A stretch of DNA of 64,000 nucleotides from positions 248,001 through 312,000 of the forward strand of contig DAMBSC010000001.1 of NCBI GenBank assembly GCA_032054765.1. The letters are read 5' to 3'. Under the pieces are notes generated by a model. It was not told the origin of the DNA. It saw nothing but the letters and a program-made list of their open reading frames with translations, and did not search any database. This stretch comes from DFXE01 sp032054765 (GTDB taxonomy: Bacteria; Bacteroidota; Bacteroidia; Bacteroidales; Tannerellaceae). How positions within the stretch are numbered: the first letter of the stretch is position 1; every line of letters starts with the position of its first letter. Positions 32,359 to 41,359 of the stretch are shown here, piece after piece. The translations under genes were made by a program, and so were the position numbers.

Positions 32359-35300
32359 TCATTGTCTAAGGATAACATTTACAGAATTTTCTATTTCTAA
32401 AATTTCTTCATTTGTAAAATCAAACAAAGAATAAACCCATTTGTTTACTTCTTCTATATTTACTTTTTCGTTGATTAATTCTTGTGAGAAATTTATCATT
32501 TTTTCATTTGGGAGTGGTATCGGAATATTTTGGAAGTAATCCGTAAAAATTTTGAAACCTGTTTCATCAAATGAATAAATGTAATATCTAAATAAATACC
32601 CTAATAATGTGGAGTTTAAGATTAACCACAAATAATGAATATTATTTCCAACAATAAAATAGCAATCGTTGCCAAAGAAAAAATTCTGTTCTAAATCTAA
32701 AGCAAAACGAGGAAAATTTATAGAATTACTTTTAGCAATTCTCATAAGTCCAGGATATATGATTTTCTGTTTATAAAAATCCTCCCAATAACTTATGCTA
32801 TCCTGTGTTTCAAACCATTGATTATTAGTCTTTTTTCTTGATCCGGTTTCTCCTGTTTGTTTTAATCTATTGTATCCAAAACTTATAAGGTGCTGTTTTA
32901 CAGCAGGATATTGTTCGATATCGATATTTAGACTTGGAAATGTTGTAATTATATATAAATCAGCAAATTGATATCCATATCTTTTAATGTCTCGTCCTCT
33001 GAGTAACGGTCGTATAATCTCGGCACTTTTAGAGTCTTGTTCTATCAGCTCTTTTCGTTTTTCTCCGTTAATAATGAAAGCGTCATTAAATCCTGTTTTT
33101 ACTCCATAATTTATCTGTATGTCTTCCCAATCCTTTAAAGGTGTCCCGATCGCTTCCACCTTTTGCCTAATATGCTGTTCTACAGAAGATAATACAGTCC
33201 AACTATCATTTGGCTTAAAACTGCAAACTGTACTATTTTGTCTAATAAAAACGCTCAAATCTTTTATACCTTCTTTTTTGACGATACAAGCTTCTGTTTG
33301 TTGTCGGTTTTTATCCTTCTGATATATTAAAATATTCACATCCACAGTTGCTTCATCAAAAACATTTATTCCAGCAAAATCAATTAATAAAACAGGATTT
33401 GTTTTCTCAACAAAATATTCCCGCATACTCTGCCCATATCCAGCTTTCATCCATTTATTAGAAGTAATAAATGATAAAAAACCGTTGGGATGTAATAAGT
33501 TATTCCCTAATTCGTAAAAAAGACAATAAATATCCCCTGTACGTTCAAATGTTTGATATCCCATTTTTTGATAGATATCCGTAACCTCACCCATTGATTG
33601 GAGTTGTATGTAAGGTGGATTACCGATGATTGCATCAAAACCTATAAAATCTCCATCATTATTCAAAACCTCTGGGAATTCAATGCGCCATTCAAATGCA
33701 TTTTGATATATCCTATTATTCTTTATTTGATCAATAATTGCTTTATACTTATCTACTACCTTTTGAGTATCAGACACTTTCTTCTGATATGCTTTTTGCT
33801 CTTTTGGAGTAAGTTCAAACAAACTTGGAGCAGTAAGATCGGATAAGTCTTTCTGTGCTTTTCTTAAAGCTTTTATATTCTTATCATTATGTCCGATCTC
33901 TGTTTTCAGATTTGTTTTAATTTCATGTATAAACTGTTCTAGCCGTTTTTTGTCTTGCTTATTATGAGCATTTCTATATAAGCTAACAGCATCTTTATAC
34001 TCTGTTATGGAGACATTAAGCCCTCGAAGTATGGGCTTCAAATCCTCATCCAAAGAAAACCGGCTAACAAGTGAATTACCACATTTGATATTAATATCAA
34101 TATTTGGTAAGGTTTCCAATTGATTTGTTTTAGAAATGTAGTAAGTATGCTTTAGGAGTTCTATCCACAACCGTAGCTGACATATTTTTACTGAATTGGG
34201 ATTAACATCTACTCCGAATAGACAATTTTCTATTATTGTCTGCTTTTCATGGAATAACGTTTCCTGTATTCGCTGGCTCTCATGGTTGTGTGGATTGTAC
34301 ATAAATATTCCAAAATCATTATCACTAATGATTAATTCATCATTCTCAATGCTGATTTTATAACCCTTTAGTAGTTTCCCTTCTTTATCAGCCAAAATAC
34401 CAAGTTCAGATTTTAGGAATATCATTTCATTAAGACTTGACACAAGAAAATGACCGGAACCAACAGCCGGATCGCATAAGCGAATAGAATTAAATATCTG
34501 ATTAGCTTCCTTAATGTCCGAAATCTTATTATGTAAATCAACTAATGTTTTGCATTCCCAATTTTTAGCTTCATTAAATTTTTGTAAAACAGTTCGAGTA
34601 AGGGTATCTCGACACATAAACATAGTAATAAAGCTCGGTGTGAAGAATGAGCCATCTTTATAACCATTTATTTTTTCAAATATCAGACCTAGAACCGAAG
34701 CAGAAATTAATACTTTGTTTTCCTCTTGAATATCTTCGGATCCCTCACTGCTGAAATCATAAGCATCAAGAAACTTAAGTAGATACTCTAACGGACTTAG
34801 TTCATTAAATTCTGCATTTTTTGCTTTCAAGATAGATTTATTGTATAGTTTAATTCTTGCCTTATCTCTTAAATTGCTTATAACAATAGTATATGCTTCA
34901 AGTTCTGTTTGTTCAAAAAGAGAACTATTAAGGTATGGTACATGAGAGAATTTATCTTTCATATATCCTTCTCTTCGTTCTTCTTCCTTTCGGGCAAGAA
35001 TTTGAAAGAATAAGCTGTTCAAATCATCATATCCATCAATTTTATCTATAGAAAGAAAAGAGTATTTCTTATCTCCATTGTGATATTTAATTATTTGGGC
35101 TTCGAGTAATTTTAAGAATAGGACACGATTTATCCATGTGATACTTAAATCCAACGCAATGTTAAACAAGCGCTCTTCATAAGAGTTCCCATATTGATAT
35201 GCATTCGGAAGACGAGATAGCTTATCCATTGAGTCTAACTCGTTAATTGCATTTTCAATAATAGAACCATTGTCTCTTTTATCCTTTGTTCTTCGAACAA

Positions 35301-36114
35301 TTAGTTTTTGAGATTTTTGTTTTACCTCCTCTAAACCAAGTATATGTAAAAGTTCTGAATAGAACTCTTTGTTTAGTTGGTTATAATCATTAGCAAATGG
35401 AAGTTTAAGTAAATGTATGGGTGATAAAAATTTATAGAGTGAAATAAGCTTCTTATCATCACTTTTATCATCATTACGCAGAATCTTGTCAAATTCTCTT
35501 ATGTCAAAATATGTATATGGGATATCCAATTTTACGTTATCTATTTCGGGAGTGGCAATTTCTTTATAAAAGAAATCAGTACTTGTCCCAGATAAGGTTT
35601 TTGCTTCAAATTGGTCAAATATTTTTAGTAAGTCTTTATTTTGATAAAATAATTTTTCGAAGTCTTGGGCATCAAACACAAACCATTCATTAATGTTGGT
35701 TATCACAAGGTGTCGCAACTCAAAATTCTTAGAACTTTTACGTTCTCTCAGATAATACAAGACTAATTCTTGAAATGATTTTGCATTCAAATTGGTTTTG
35801 CTAACCATTTCAGACTTGTTCGTTGGTTTTTTTACTTCAATAAGGACTCCAACTGGCGATTTTGGATCTTTACTATTATGGATAACCAAATCATTATAAC
35901 CCTTTGTGTTAATATAATGATCTCCTTTGTAATAAACAGAATTTAAAAAGTCTATTATCAGATTTTTATGAAATTCCTCTGTTTCCGAATTGTTTATTTT
36001 ATCCAATAAAGAAATAAACTCTTTTTTGAACAACTCAATTTCAGCCCTGTCTGGCTTCTGTTTAAGAAATGCTGGATTTAATGCTTGCTTCGGATTTTTT
36101 ATGTTATTCTGCAT
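32359..36114 (-). CDS. Type IIG restriction-modification enzyme with phase-variable specificity domain (1251 aa)
   Basis: Single-chain endonuclease, N6-adenine methyltransferase and target-recognition protein of the Eco57I-like class. N-terminal PD-(D/E)xK nuclease: DLVIHN with Asp about 72 and VLIEVKKP with Glu-x-Lys about 90-92. A helical connector follows. The methyltransferase has motif I CDPAVGSGHFLV (about 545) and catalytic motif IV GNPPYIQL (about 831). The target-recognition region runs to the end. Codons 953-1035 lie in a 248-bp inverted repeat and the last 216 codons lie in the invertible segment. A longer frame from TTG 36171 starts on the -7 box, so ATG 36114 is used. It diverges from mcrB. 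BREX PglX was considered, but no BREX genes are present and a nuclease is fused. Confidence 0.92.
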   Translation of the reverse strand: MQNNIKNPKQALNPAFLKQKPDRAEIELFKKEFISLLDKINNSETEEFHKNLIIDFLNSVYYKGDHYINTKGYNDLVIHNSKDPKSPVGVLIEVKKPTNKSEMVSKTNLNAKSFQELVLYYLRERKSSKNFELRHLVITNINEWFVFDAQDFEKLFYQNKDLLKIFDQFEAKTLSGTSTDFFYKEIATPEIDNVKLDIPYTYFDIREFDKILRNDDKSDDKKLISLYKFLSPIHLLKLPFANDYNQLNKEFYSELLHILGLEEVKQKSQKLIVRRTKDKRDNGSIIENAINELDSMDKLSRLPNAYQYGNSYEERLFNIALDLSITWINRVLFLKLLEAQIIKYHNGDKKYSFLSIDKIDGYDDLNSLFFQILARKEEERREGYMKDKFSHVPYLNSSLFEQTELEAYTIVISNLRDKARIKLYNKSILKAKNAEFNELSPLEYLLKFLDAYDFSSEGSEDIQEENKVLISASVLGLIFEKINGYKDGSFFTPSFITMFMCRDTLTRTVLQKFNEAKNWECKTLVDLHNKISDIKEANQIFNSIRLCDPAVGSGHFLVSSLNEMIFLKSELGILADKEGKLLKGYKISIENDELIISDNDFGIFMYNPHNHESQRIQETLFHEKQTIIENCLFGVDVNPNSVKICQLRLWIELLKHTYYISKTNQLETLPNIDINIKCGNSLVSRFSLDEDLKPILRGLNVSITEYKDAVSLYRNAHNKQDKKRLEQFIHEIKTNLKTEIGHNDKNIKALRKAQKDLSDLTAPSLFELTPKEQKAYQKKVSDTQKVVDKYKAIIDQIKNNRIYQNAFEWRIEFPEVLNNDGDFIGFDAIIGNPPYIQLQSMGEVTDIYQKMGYQTFERTGDIYCLFYELGNNLLHPNGFLSFITSNKWMKAGYGQSMREYFVEKTNPVLLIDFAGINVFDEATVDVNILIYQKDKNRQQTEACIVKKEGIKDLSVFIRQNSTVCSFKPNDSWTVLSSVEQHIRQKVEAIGTPLKDWEDIQINYGVKTGFNDAFIINGEKRKELIEQDSKSAEIIRPLLRGRDIKRYGYQFADLYIITTFPSLNIDIEQYPAVKQHLISFGYNRLKQTGETGSRKKTNNQWFETQDSISYWEDFYKQKIIYPGLMRIAKSNSINFPRFALDLEQNFFFGNDCYFIVGNNIHYLWLILNSTLLGYLFRYYIYSFDETGFKIFTDYFQNIPIPLPNEKMINFSQELINEKVNIEEVNKWVYSLFDFTNEEILEIENSVNVILRQ
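33008..33255 (-). repeat. Right 248-bp inverted repeat of invertible segment
   Basis: Inside the active type IIG gene; inverted copy of 31399-31646 with no mismatch found. The two copies bound 1361 bp. Confidence 0.95.
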
Positions 36115-36168
36115 ATTATATTGTTGATCAAAAGATTTCTTTTGTTGAAGTTTGACCTTTGTTAAATG

Positions 36169-36176
36169 CAAAGATA
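36169..36176 (-). promoter_or_regulatory. -7 promoter element for type IIG gene
   Basis: Minus-strand TATCTTTG. The longest frame would start with the TTG inside it, which rules that start out. Confidence 0.7.
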
Positions 36177-36196
36177 GTTATAAGCCTTGAAAAGAT

Positions 36197-36204
36197 TATC
36201 TTTG
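36197..36204 (+). promoter_or_regulatory. -7 promoter element for mcrBC
   Basis: TATCTTTG, 20 bp from the divergent type IIG -7 box. The -33 regions of the two promoters must overlap the opposite -7 boxes, so simultaneous polymerase binding seems unlikely. Confidence 0.7.
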
Positions 36205-36241
36205 TGTCTCGAAATACTTAAAAAACAAAATATTAGCAACT

Positions 36242-38359
36242 ATGCCGAAAGATACATTTTCTTGGATTCCATTTTACAAAGAGTTAGCAAACAAGTTATT
36301 AAAATATAGACATAATAGAAAGGAACTCTTAAATTACGTATATACTTTGGACTCAAAGTTTGTTGGATATCTGCATGAAGAAGATGGAAGACCTTTAGAA
36401 GATATTTGTCCTTTTACAATAATTGGAATTTTCAATCGAGGCACAACAAATGAAAATAGGATTGTAGTAGCAAAACAATTTAAACATTTCTTTAATATAA
36501 AATCATCAGTTCCAAGCGAATTTGGAGGGATTCCTGTTCTCAACAACCAAAAATCATTCTTTTTTGGGTTTAGCGACAAGAGAAAAACAGACGATATTGA
36601 AAATTTATGGCATTTATTTGAGAAAGCCCTACAATCTCCCTATGATATAGAAGAAGTCTTCGATAAAGTTATTACCCAATACGTAATTAAAATCAATATT
36701 ACAATGGGATTATATTGGATTCTCCCAGAGAAATTTATTGCGTTAGACAGTCGGAATAGAAACTATCTGCACGAATACGGAATCGATGTCAAAAATCAAG
36801 TTCCTGAATTTTCCGATTATTTAAGTTTAATTCAAAATATTCAAAACAAAATGCAATCTGGAGAAATCAGAGAGAAGAATTTCCCTGAATTTTCATATAG
36901 TGCATGGCTAAATGGGAATGAGAGTTCTGAACAAGACGAGGTTAAGGGCGATCCATATTGGGAGTATTGGGAAGAAATGATCGATTTGTTACATTATAAA
37001 AAGAATATTATCCTTCAAGGTGCGCCAGGCACAGGAAAAACTTATGATATTGCAGATATTGTTGTCCGTCTTTGTTCTGAAACAGAGATAGATTCCAGCC
37101 GCGAATCAATAATGCGAGAATATAAAAGTTTGACAGAGAGTGGTAGGGTCATGTTTACTACCTTTCATCAATCAATGGACTATGAAGAGTTTGTTGAGGG
37201 CTTAAAGCCTGAGCTAATTGATGGAACTATTCATTATGCTGTATCAGATGGTATTTTTAAACAGATTAACAAAAAGGCATTGCTTCCCATAGTTGAGAAC
37301 GTCAATCTTGGTATTCGGGAAAATCCTACGATTTGGAAGGTCTCATTGATGACTACTTATGATAACCCTGTCCGTACTGATTGTTTGAAAAATAATCGAA
37401 TACGAATAGGATGGGATCAATATGGAGCAGAAGTTAGTGAAGACACTAATTATGAACATGGTGGGCGTATTGTGTTAGATAGCTTCATCAACAAAATGCA
37501 AATCGGAGATATTGTAATGTCTTGTTATACAAATAAAATTGTTGACGCTATTGGAGTTGTTACCGGAGACTATAAATGGGATGATAAGTTGAGTGAATAT
37601 AAAAGAACTCGTGCTGTAAAATGGTTGTTAAAAGGCATAGAAGAAGATATTTATGAACTAAACAAAAAAACAACCATGACATTAAGCACTGTTTATCGGT
37701 TAAATAATATTTCTCTCGAAAACGTCATGGATATATTGAAAAAACACAATATTGTAAAAATAGATAGTGTAATCAAAAATGACAGACCGCATGTTTTAGT
37801 AATTGATGAAATAAATAGGGGGAATATTTCTAAAATATTAGGAGAATTGATTACTTTACTTGAAACTGATAAACGCTTAGGGGAAGAAAATGAGATAAAA
37901 ACAATGCTACCATACTCAAAAGAAGAATTTGGCATAGCCTCAAATCTCTTTATTATTGGAACAATGAATACAGCAGACAGAAGCTTAGGCTGTATGGATT
38001 ATGCTATTCGTAGACGTTTTGCTTTTGTTGAGTTAATTCCTAACGAGTTAGACGTTCAAGGTTTTAACAAAGAACTATTTAAAATAGTGTCCGAGTTGTT
38101 TATTAAGGATTACGAAAAGTATATAAATGAGAATAACACTGATGCTTCAATTTATCTTTCAGATGAATTCCAACCGGAAGATGTTATGATTGGGCACAGC
38201 TATTTTATTATGGAAGATAAGAATGGAAAAGATATTACTAGCTTGCGATTGCATTACGAAGTAATTCCAATTTTGAAAGAATATTTGAAAGATGGTGTAT
38301 TCAAAGATAAAGCGGGAGTAGAAAAAGTTATTGAAGAACTTACTAATTTCAATCAATAG
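36242..38359 (+). CDS. mcrB: McrB-like AAA+ GTPase/ATPase with inserted EVE-like domain (705 aa)
   Basis: Motor subunit of a type IV, modification-dependent restriction system. Residues 1-235 form an N-terminal region recurring in McrB-like proteins (IIGIFNRGTTNENRI, FGGIPVLNNQKSFFFGF, KFIALDSRNRNYL). The AAA+ module has Walker A QGAPGTGKT (about 258-266), Walker B VLVIDEINRGNISK (about 516), and the McrB signature GTMNTADRSLG with downstream RRRFAFVEL. Between Walker A and B an insert at about 355-505 (IWKVSLMTTYDN, RIRIGWDQYG, GDIVMSCY, GVVTGDYKW, RAVKWLL) resembles an EVE domain, a PUA-like reader of modified bases. The mcrC gene follows after 3 bp. Confidence 0.9.
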   Translation: MPKDTFSWIPFYKELANKLLKYRHNRKELLNYVYTLDSKFVGYLHEEDGRPLEDICPFTIIGIFNRGTTNENRIVVAKQFKHFFNIKSSVPSEFGGIPVLNNQKSFFFGFSDKRKTDDIENLWHLFEKALQSPYDIEEVFDKVITQYVIKINITMGLYWILPEKFIALDSRNRNYLHEYGIDVKNQVPEFSDYLSLIQNIQNKMQSGEIREKNFPEFSYSAWLNGNESSEQDEVKGDPYWEYWEEMIDLLHYKKNIILQGAPGTGKTYDIADIVVRLCSETEIDSSRESIMREYKSLTESGRVMFTTFHQSMDYEEFVEGLKPELIDGTIHYAVSDGIFKQINKKALLPIVENVNLGIRENPTIWKVSLMTTYDNPVRTDCLKNNRIRIGWDQYGAEVSEDTNYEHGGRIVLDSFINKMQIGDIVMSCYTNKIVDAIGVVTGDYKWDDKLSEYKRTRAVKWLLKGIEEDIYELNKKTTMTLSTVYRLNNISLENVMDILKKHNIVKIDSVIKNDRPHVLVIDEINRGNISKILGELITLLETDKRLGEENEIKTMLPYSKEEFGIASNLFIIGTMNTADRSLGCMDYAIRRRFAFVELIPNELDVQGFNKELFKIVSELFIKDYEKYINENNTDASIYLSDEFQPEDVMIGHSYFIMEDKNGKDITSLRLHYEVIPILKEYLKDGVFKDKAGVEKVIEELTNFNQ

Positions 38360-38362
38360 AAC

Positions 38363-39676
38363 ATGATTGAAGTTTTTGAGCAATATGGTTTTTACGAAGA
38401 GCGTCGAGCGATTATTATTGATAATCAAAAGCATATAGACATTCTTCGAACAAAATCTTTTCATGAACGGCAAGTACAACGAAAAGGGCAGAAGCATATT
38501 TGTTATCGTTTTGATTGTGTAGATGATGGAGAAACTATAAAGTTTAATTTTCAGTCATCCTATTTTATTGGTATCGACTGGATTGTAGAAAGAGAGCTCC
38601 CTATTTATATTCAACCTAAACTAAATTCTCCTTATAAAGAGATTGATTATATTGGGATGTTGTTGGCAGCCTTGCAAGAGCCAGAAAATCTAAAACATTT
38701 AGAAGATTTAATACATATTGATTTCCACAAACCCTATATTTTGATAACTCAAAAACAAGATATACTTTCTCCATTTCTTATTGCTCAATTTTTGCAAGTG
38801 CTTAAAAAGATTGTTCAAAAGGGATTGAAAAAATCTTATTATCAAGTAACTGAAAACCTCAATGCTCGTATAAAGGGAAAGGTCTTAGTAAGCTCTAACA
38901 TAAAAAGGAATATGACAAAAGGAAGGCTTACGCACTCTGTTTGTCAATTTCAAGAATATGGTGTGAATTGTGAAGAAAATAAGATTTTAAAGAAAGCGTA
39001 TTTATTTTCGCGTCGAGTTATACAACAATATAAAGGTTTCGATACTCAGTTTTTATCTTATATTCTTGATTATGTTCATCCCGCTTTCGAGTTTGTATCA
39101 GATGATGTGGATATAGTGAAGATTAAAAACTTCAAATCTAACCCTTTATTTAAGGAGTATGATCAAGCTATTAAGCTTGCATTGATAATACTCAAACGTT
39201 TTTCCTATAATATAACCCAAACAGAACAGAGAGAAATTTCAACCCCACCATTTTGGATCGATATGAGTAAACTATTTGAGTTATATGTTTTCAAGAAGTT
39301 GAAAGAAGCTTTCCCGGAAAGAGATGAAGTAACATACCATTATACTGTACAAGGTAAGGAGCTTGATTTTCTTATAAATAGTCCTCAAAAAGGGGTACAA
39401 ATGGTTATTGATACTAAATATAAACCTCGATACTACAATGGGAGCGTTGACTTAGAGGATTATAGGCAAATTAGTGGATACGCACGATTAAAATCTGTTT
39501 ATGAAAAACTTGAAACTGATTATCGTCAAAATATAGACTGTTTGATTATCTATCCAAATCAAACAGGAGAGCATTTGGAAAAAATAGATTTAGCCCAAAA
39601 AGAAAGTTTACCAAACTATGTGCAATTTTATAAATTAGGAGTTCGGTTACGAGAAATTAATAAATCTAAAGAGTGA
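38363..39676 (+). CDS. mcrC: McrC nuclease subunit (437 aa)
   Basis: Endonuclease subunit that associates with McrB rings to cut modified DNA. The N-terminal part has the McrC phrases WIVERELPIYIQPKLN and YIGMLLAAL. A middle region has YYQVTENLNARIKGKVLVSSN and CEENKILKKAY. The C-terminal PD-(D/E)xK nuclease shows VQGKELDFLI and MVIDTKYKPRY (about 330-353). It starts 3 bp after mcrB, so it is in the same operon, and it is the last gene before the right end of the element. Confidence 0.92.
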   Translation: MIEVFEQYGFYEERRAIIIDNQKHIDILRTKSFHERQVQRKGQKHICYRFDCVDDGETIKFNFQSSYFIGIDWIVERELPIYIQPKLNSPYKEIDYIGMLLAALQEPENLKHLEDLIHIDFHKPYILITQKQDILSPFLIAQFLQVLKKIVQKGLKKSYYQVTENLNARIKGKVLVSSNIKRNMTKGRLTHSVCQFQEYGVNCEENKILKKAYLFSRRVIQQYKGFDTQFLSYILDYVHPAFEFVSDDVDIVKIKNFKSNPLFKEYDQAIKLALIILKRFSYNITQTEQREISTPPFWIDMSKLFELYVFKKLKEAFPERDEVTYHYTVQGKELDFLINSPQKGVQMVIDTKYKPRYYNGSVDLEDYRQISGYARLKSVYEKLETDYRQNIDCLIIYPNQTGEHLEKIDLAQKESLPNYVQFYKLGVRLREINKSKE

Positions 39677-39704
39677 TCATAAAAAAGTAGAACAAAATTA
39701 ATAG

Positions 39705-39723
39705 TTGTGTGCAAATTGTGCGT
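39705..39723 (+). repeat. Right copy of 19-bp near-terminal direct repeat
   Basis: TTGTGTGCAAATTGTGCGT, 18/19 identical to 22899-22917. Confidence 0.55.
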
Positions 39724-39730
39724 CCGTATA

Positions 39731-39762
39731 AAAGAAAAAAGACTTACGATTTCTCGTAAGTC
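39731..39762 (-). terminator. Terminator for tRNA-Val supplied by the element
   Basis: Arms GACTTACGA and TCGTAAGTC with a 4-base loop; on the minus strand a T-rich run follows. The element brings both a tRNA 3' end and a terminator, restoring the host gene. Confidence 0.8.
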
Positions 39763-39774
39763 TTTGATTTTCAA

Positions 39775-39822
39775 GTGGGCGTTGACGGATTCGAACCGCC
39801 GACCCTCTGCTTGTAAGGCAGA
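39775..39822 (-). repeat. Right attachment repeat
   Basis: 48 bp identical to 22732-22779, here forming the 3' part of the intact tRNA-Val gene. The distance between copies gives an element of about 17.04 kb. Confidence 0.92.
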
Positions 39823-39850
39823 TGCTCTGAACCAGCTGAGCTAAACGCCC
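39776..39850 (-). tRNA. tRNA-Val (anticodon TAC)
   Basis: A 75-nt cloverleaf: acceptor GGGCGTT with AACGCCC and discriminator A, D arm AGCTCAGCTGGTTCAGAGC-like, anticodon arm CTGCCTTACAAGCAG, T arm GGCGGTTCGAATCCGTC. CCA is not encoded. The 5' third is chromosomal and the 3' part is in the element's attachment repeat. Confidence 0.95.
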
Positions 39851-40062
39851 TTTTATTTACTGCTTTTCCTTTGAAAAGCGATGCAAAGATATGGCTTTTT
39901 CTTTTATCTCCAAATGTTATTCGAAAATATTTTCAATAAAATTCAAGATTATTGATTCCTTCTATCTTCGGATGACTAGGTTAAAGTATCATTAAATTCT
40001 TTTGCAGAGATTTTATTTGCATTTGGATTATTTTTTTTATCCTGATTTTATGATTGTATTAT

Positions 40063-41238
40063 TTAAACTTTTGTGCATTTGATTATCATTTTCTGATTAT
40101 TATTTAAGGTTGTAGCGAATAAGTAGATGTTTCCACCTTCTTTAATCTTAATCCGTTTTCTTAGCTCATCTACAGTTAGTGGGAAGTTTCGGGTGGTTAT
40201 ATTTGCTTGCGGGATTTCTTCTGCAAGCGTTTTACATAATTTATTATTAAAAGGGAAGATTGTTTGAATTTTAAACTTTCTTCCTGGGAAATCTTCTATT
40301 AACTGATCGGAAGTATAAAGATGGCTATTTATATGTAGTTTAATTATCCCTAGACGGCAAATGCTTTTAAATGCTCCTGCTTTTAGGATTGAGGCATTTG
40401 GTTCATATAAATATGTTTTTACTTCATTGGAAAAAGAGACTTGCTTTTGCTTTTCTTCAGAGAAGGTAAATATGAAATAATCTTCTTTTGTCTTATTGAC
40501 ATAATTATAACAATGAATGATCGGCTCTTTTTTTATTTCAGTTAGTTTAATAACGAATAAGAGTTCCTTTACTTCATTTTTTACAGCTAGGACGTGTATT
40601 TCCGTTGTGCCTGGAAGTAGAGAAAGAGTTTGACTAATATCTGCCATTGGTGATAGTTTAGCTATTATTTTTTGTAAAAGCTTTGGTAATAATGATGTAA
40701 GGTCAGGTTCACAATCTTGCAAAGCAAAAATACGTTTATTGCTTTTTCCCCGTCTCGCAGGGTCGATATAGAATGTATCTACATTTTTTATTCCAGTGAG
40801 CAACTCTGTTGCATTTCCTTCTAATACTTCTATATTGGAGCAACCTAATATAGAAAAATTATGTAGAGCTGTTTCGCAGTAAATATGCAAACGTTCAATA
40901 TAGGTTACTTGTTTTACTTTTTGAGCAAAAAAATAGCTATCAATTCCCATACCTCCGGTCAGATCACATATATGATCTTCTCTTCTTACAAGACGTTGTT
41001 TATATAAAGCTGTTATTTCTGAAGAACATTGCTCTATCGCAATACTCGCTGGAAAAATTATATCTTCATTCTTATACCAGGAAGGAAGTTTCTCTTTAAT
41101 TTGTTTTCTGGAAATGATTTGTTCCACTACAAAAGGAATATTTATATTAGGATATCGGGATGCACTTAATAATAAACGGCTTAAATCATCATCCTGATGT
41201 TCTTTTATAAATTTTTTTTGCGTAAACGATAATTTCAT
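40063..41238 (-). CDS. Class I SAM-dependent methyltransferase, PG_1098/THUMP-like family (391 aa)
   Basis: Probable RNA methyltransferase of the Bacteroidetes PG_1098 type. The N-terminus is helical (LSFTQKKFIKEHQDDDLSRLL). The Rossmann domain has motif I DLTGGMGIDSYFFA (about 90-105), YIERLHIYCETALHN, and IDPARRGKSNKRIFALQDCEPD where the catalytic region would lie. The C-terminal ferredoxin-like and THUMP-like part ends FPLTVDELRKRIKIKEGGNIYLFATTL. A -7 box ends 5 bp before the ATG, implying a leaderless or nearly leaderless mRNA. The 210 bp between it and tRNA-Val holds nothing recognised. Confidence 0.88.
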   Translation of the reverse strand: MKLSFTQKKFIKEHQDDDLSRLLLSASRYPNINIPFVVEQIISRKQIKEKLPSWYKNEDIIFPASIAIEQCSSEITALYKQRLVRREDHICDLTGGMGIDSYFFAQKVKQVTYIERLHIYCETALHNFSILGCSNIEVLEGNATELLTGIKNVDTFYIDPARRGKSNKRIFALQDCEPDLTSLLPKLLQKIIAKLSPMADISQTLSLLPGTTEIHVLAVKNEVKELLFVIKLTEIKKEPIIHCYNYVNKTKEDYFIFTFSEEKQKQVSFSNEVKTYLYEPNASILKAGAFKSICRLGIIKLHINSHLYTSDQLIEDFPGRKFKIQTIFPFNNKLCKTLAEEIPQANITTRNFPLTVDELRKRIKIKEGGNIYLFATTLNNNQKMIIKCTKV

Positions 41239-41242
41239 TTTG

Positions 41243-41250
41243 CAAAGGTA
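41243..41250 (-). promoter_or_regulatory. -7 promoter element almost touching the methyltransferase start
   Basis: Minus-strand TACCTTTG; the ATG follows after four bases, so the transcript probably starts at or next to the codon. Confidence 0.6.
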
Positions 41251-41359
41251 ATTAAAAGTTGATTTTTCATGATTTTTGCAAGGGTTACTTGTTTTTAATT
41301 ATTAAGTAGGAAAGGTTTTGTATATACATTATTCTTAATTCTATTAAAAAATAATCTTA

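Noticed and set aside
32359..36171. BREX-type PglX methyltransferase
   Set aside because: An N-terminal PD-(D/E)xK nuclease is fused, and no brx/pgl genes are nearby; the type IIG Eco57I-like class fits better.
36115..36171. TTG start at 36171 for the type IIG enzyme, and TTG at 9226 for the AraC regulator
   Set aside because: Both TTG codons are the last bases of TAnnTTTG promoter boxes, so they would not be transcribed; in-frame ATGs lie 51-57 bp downstream.
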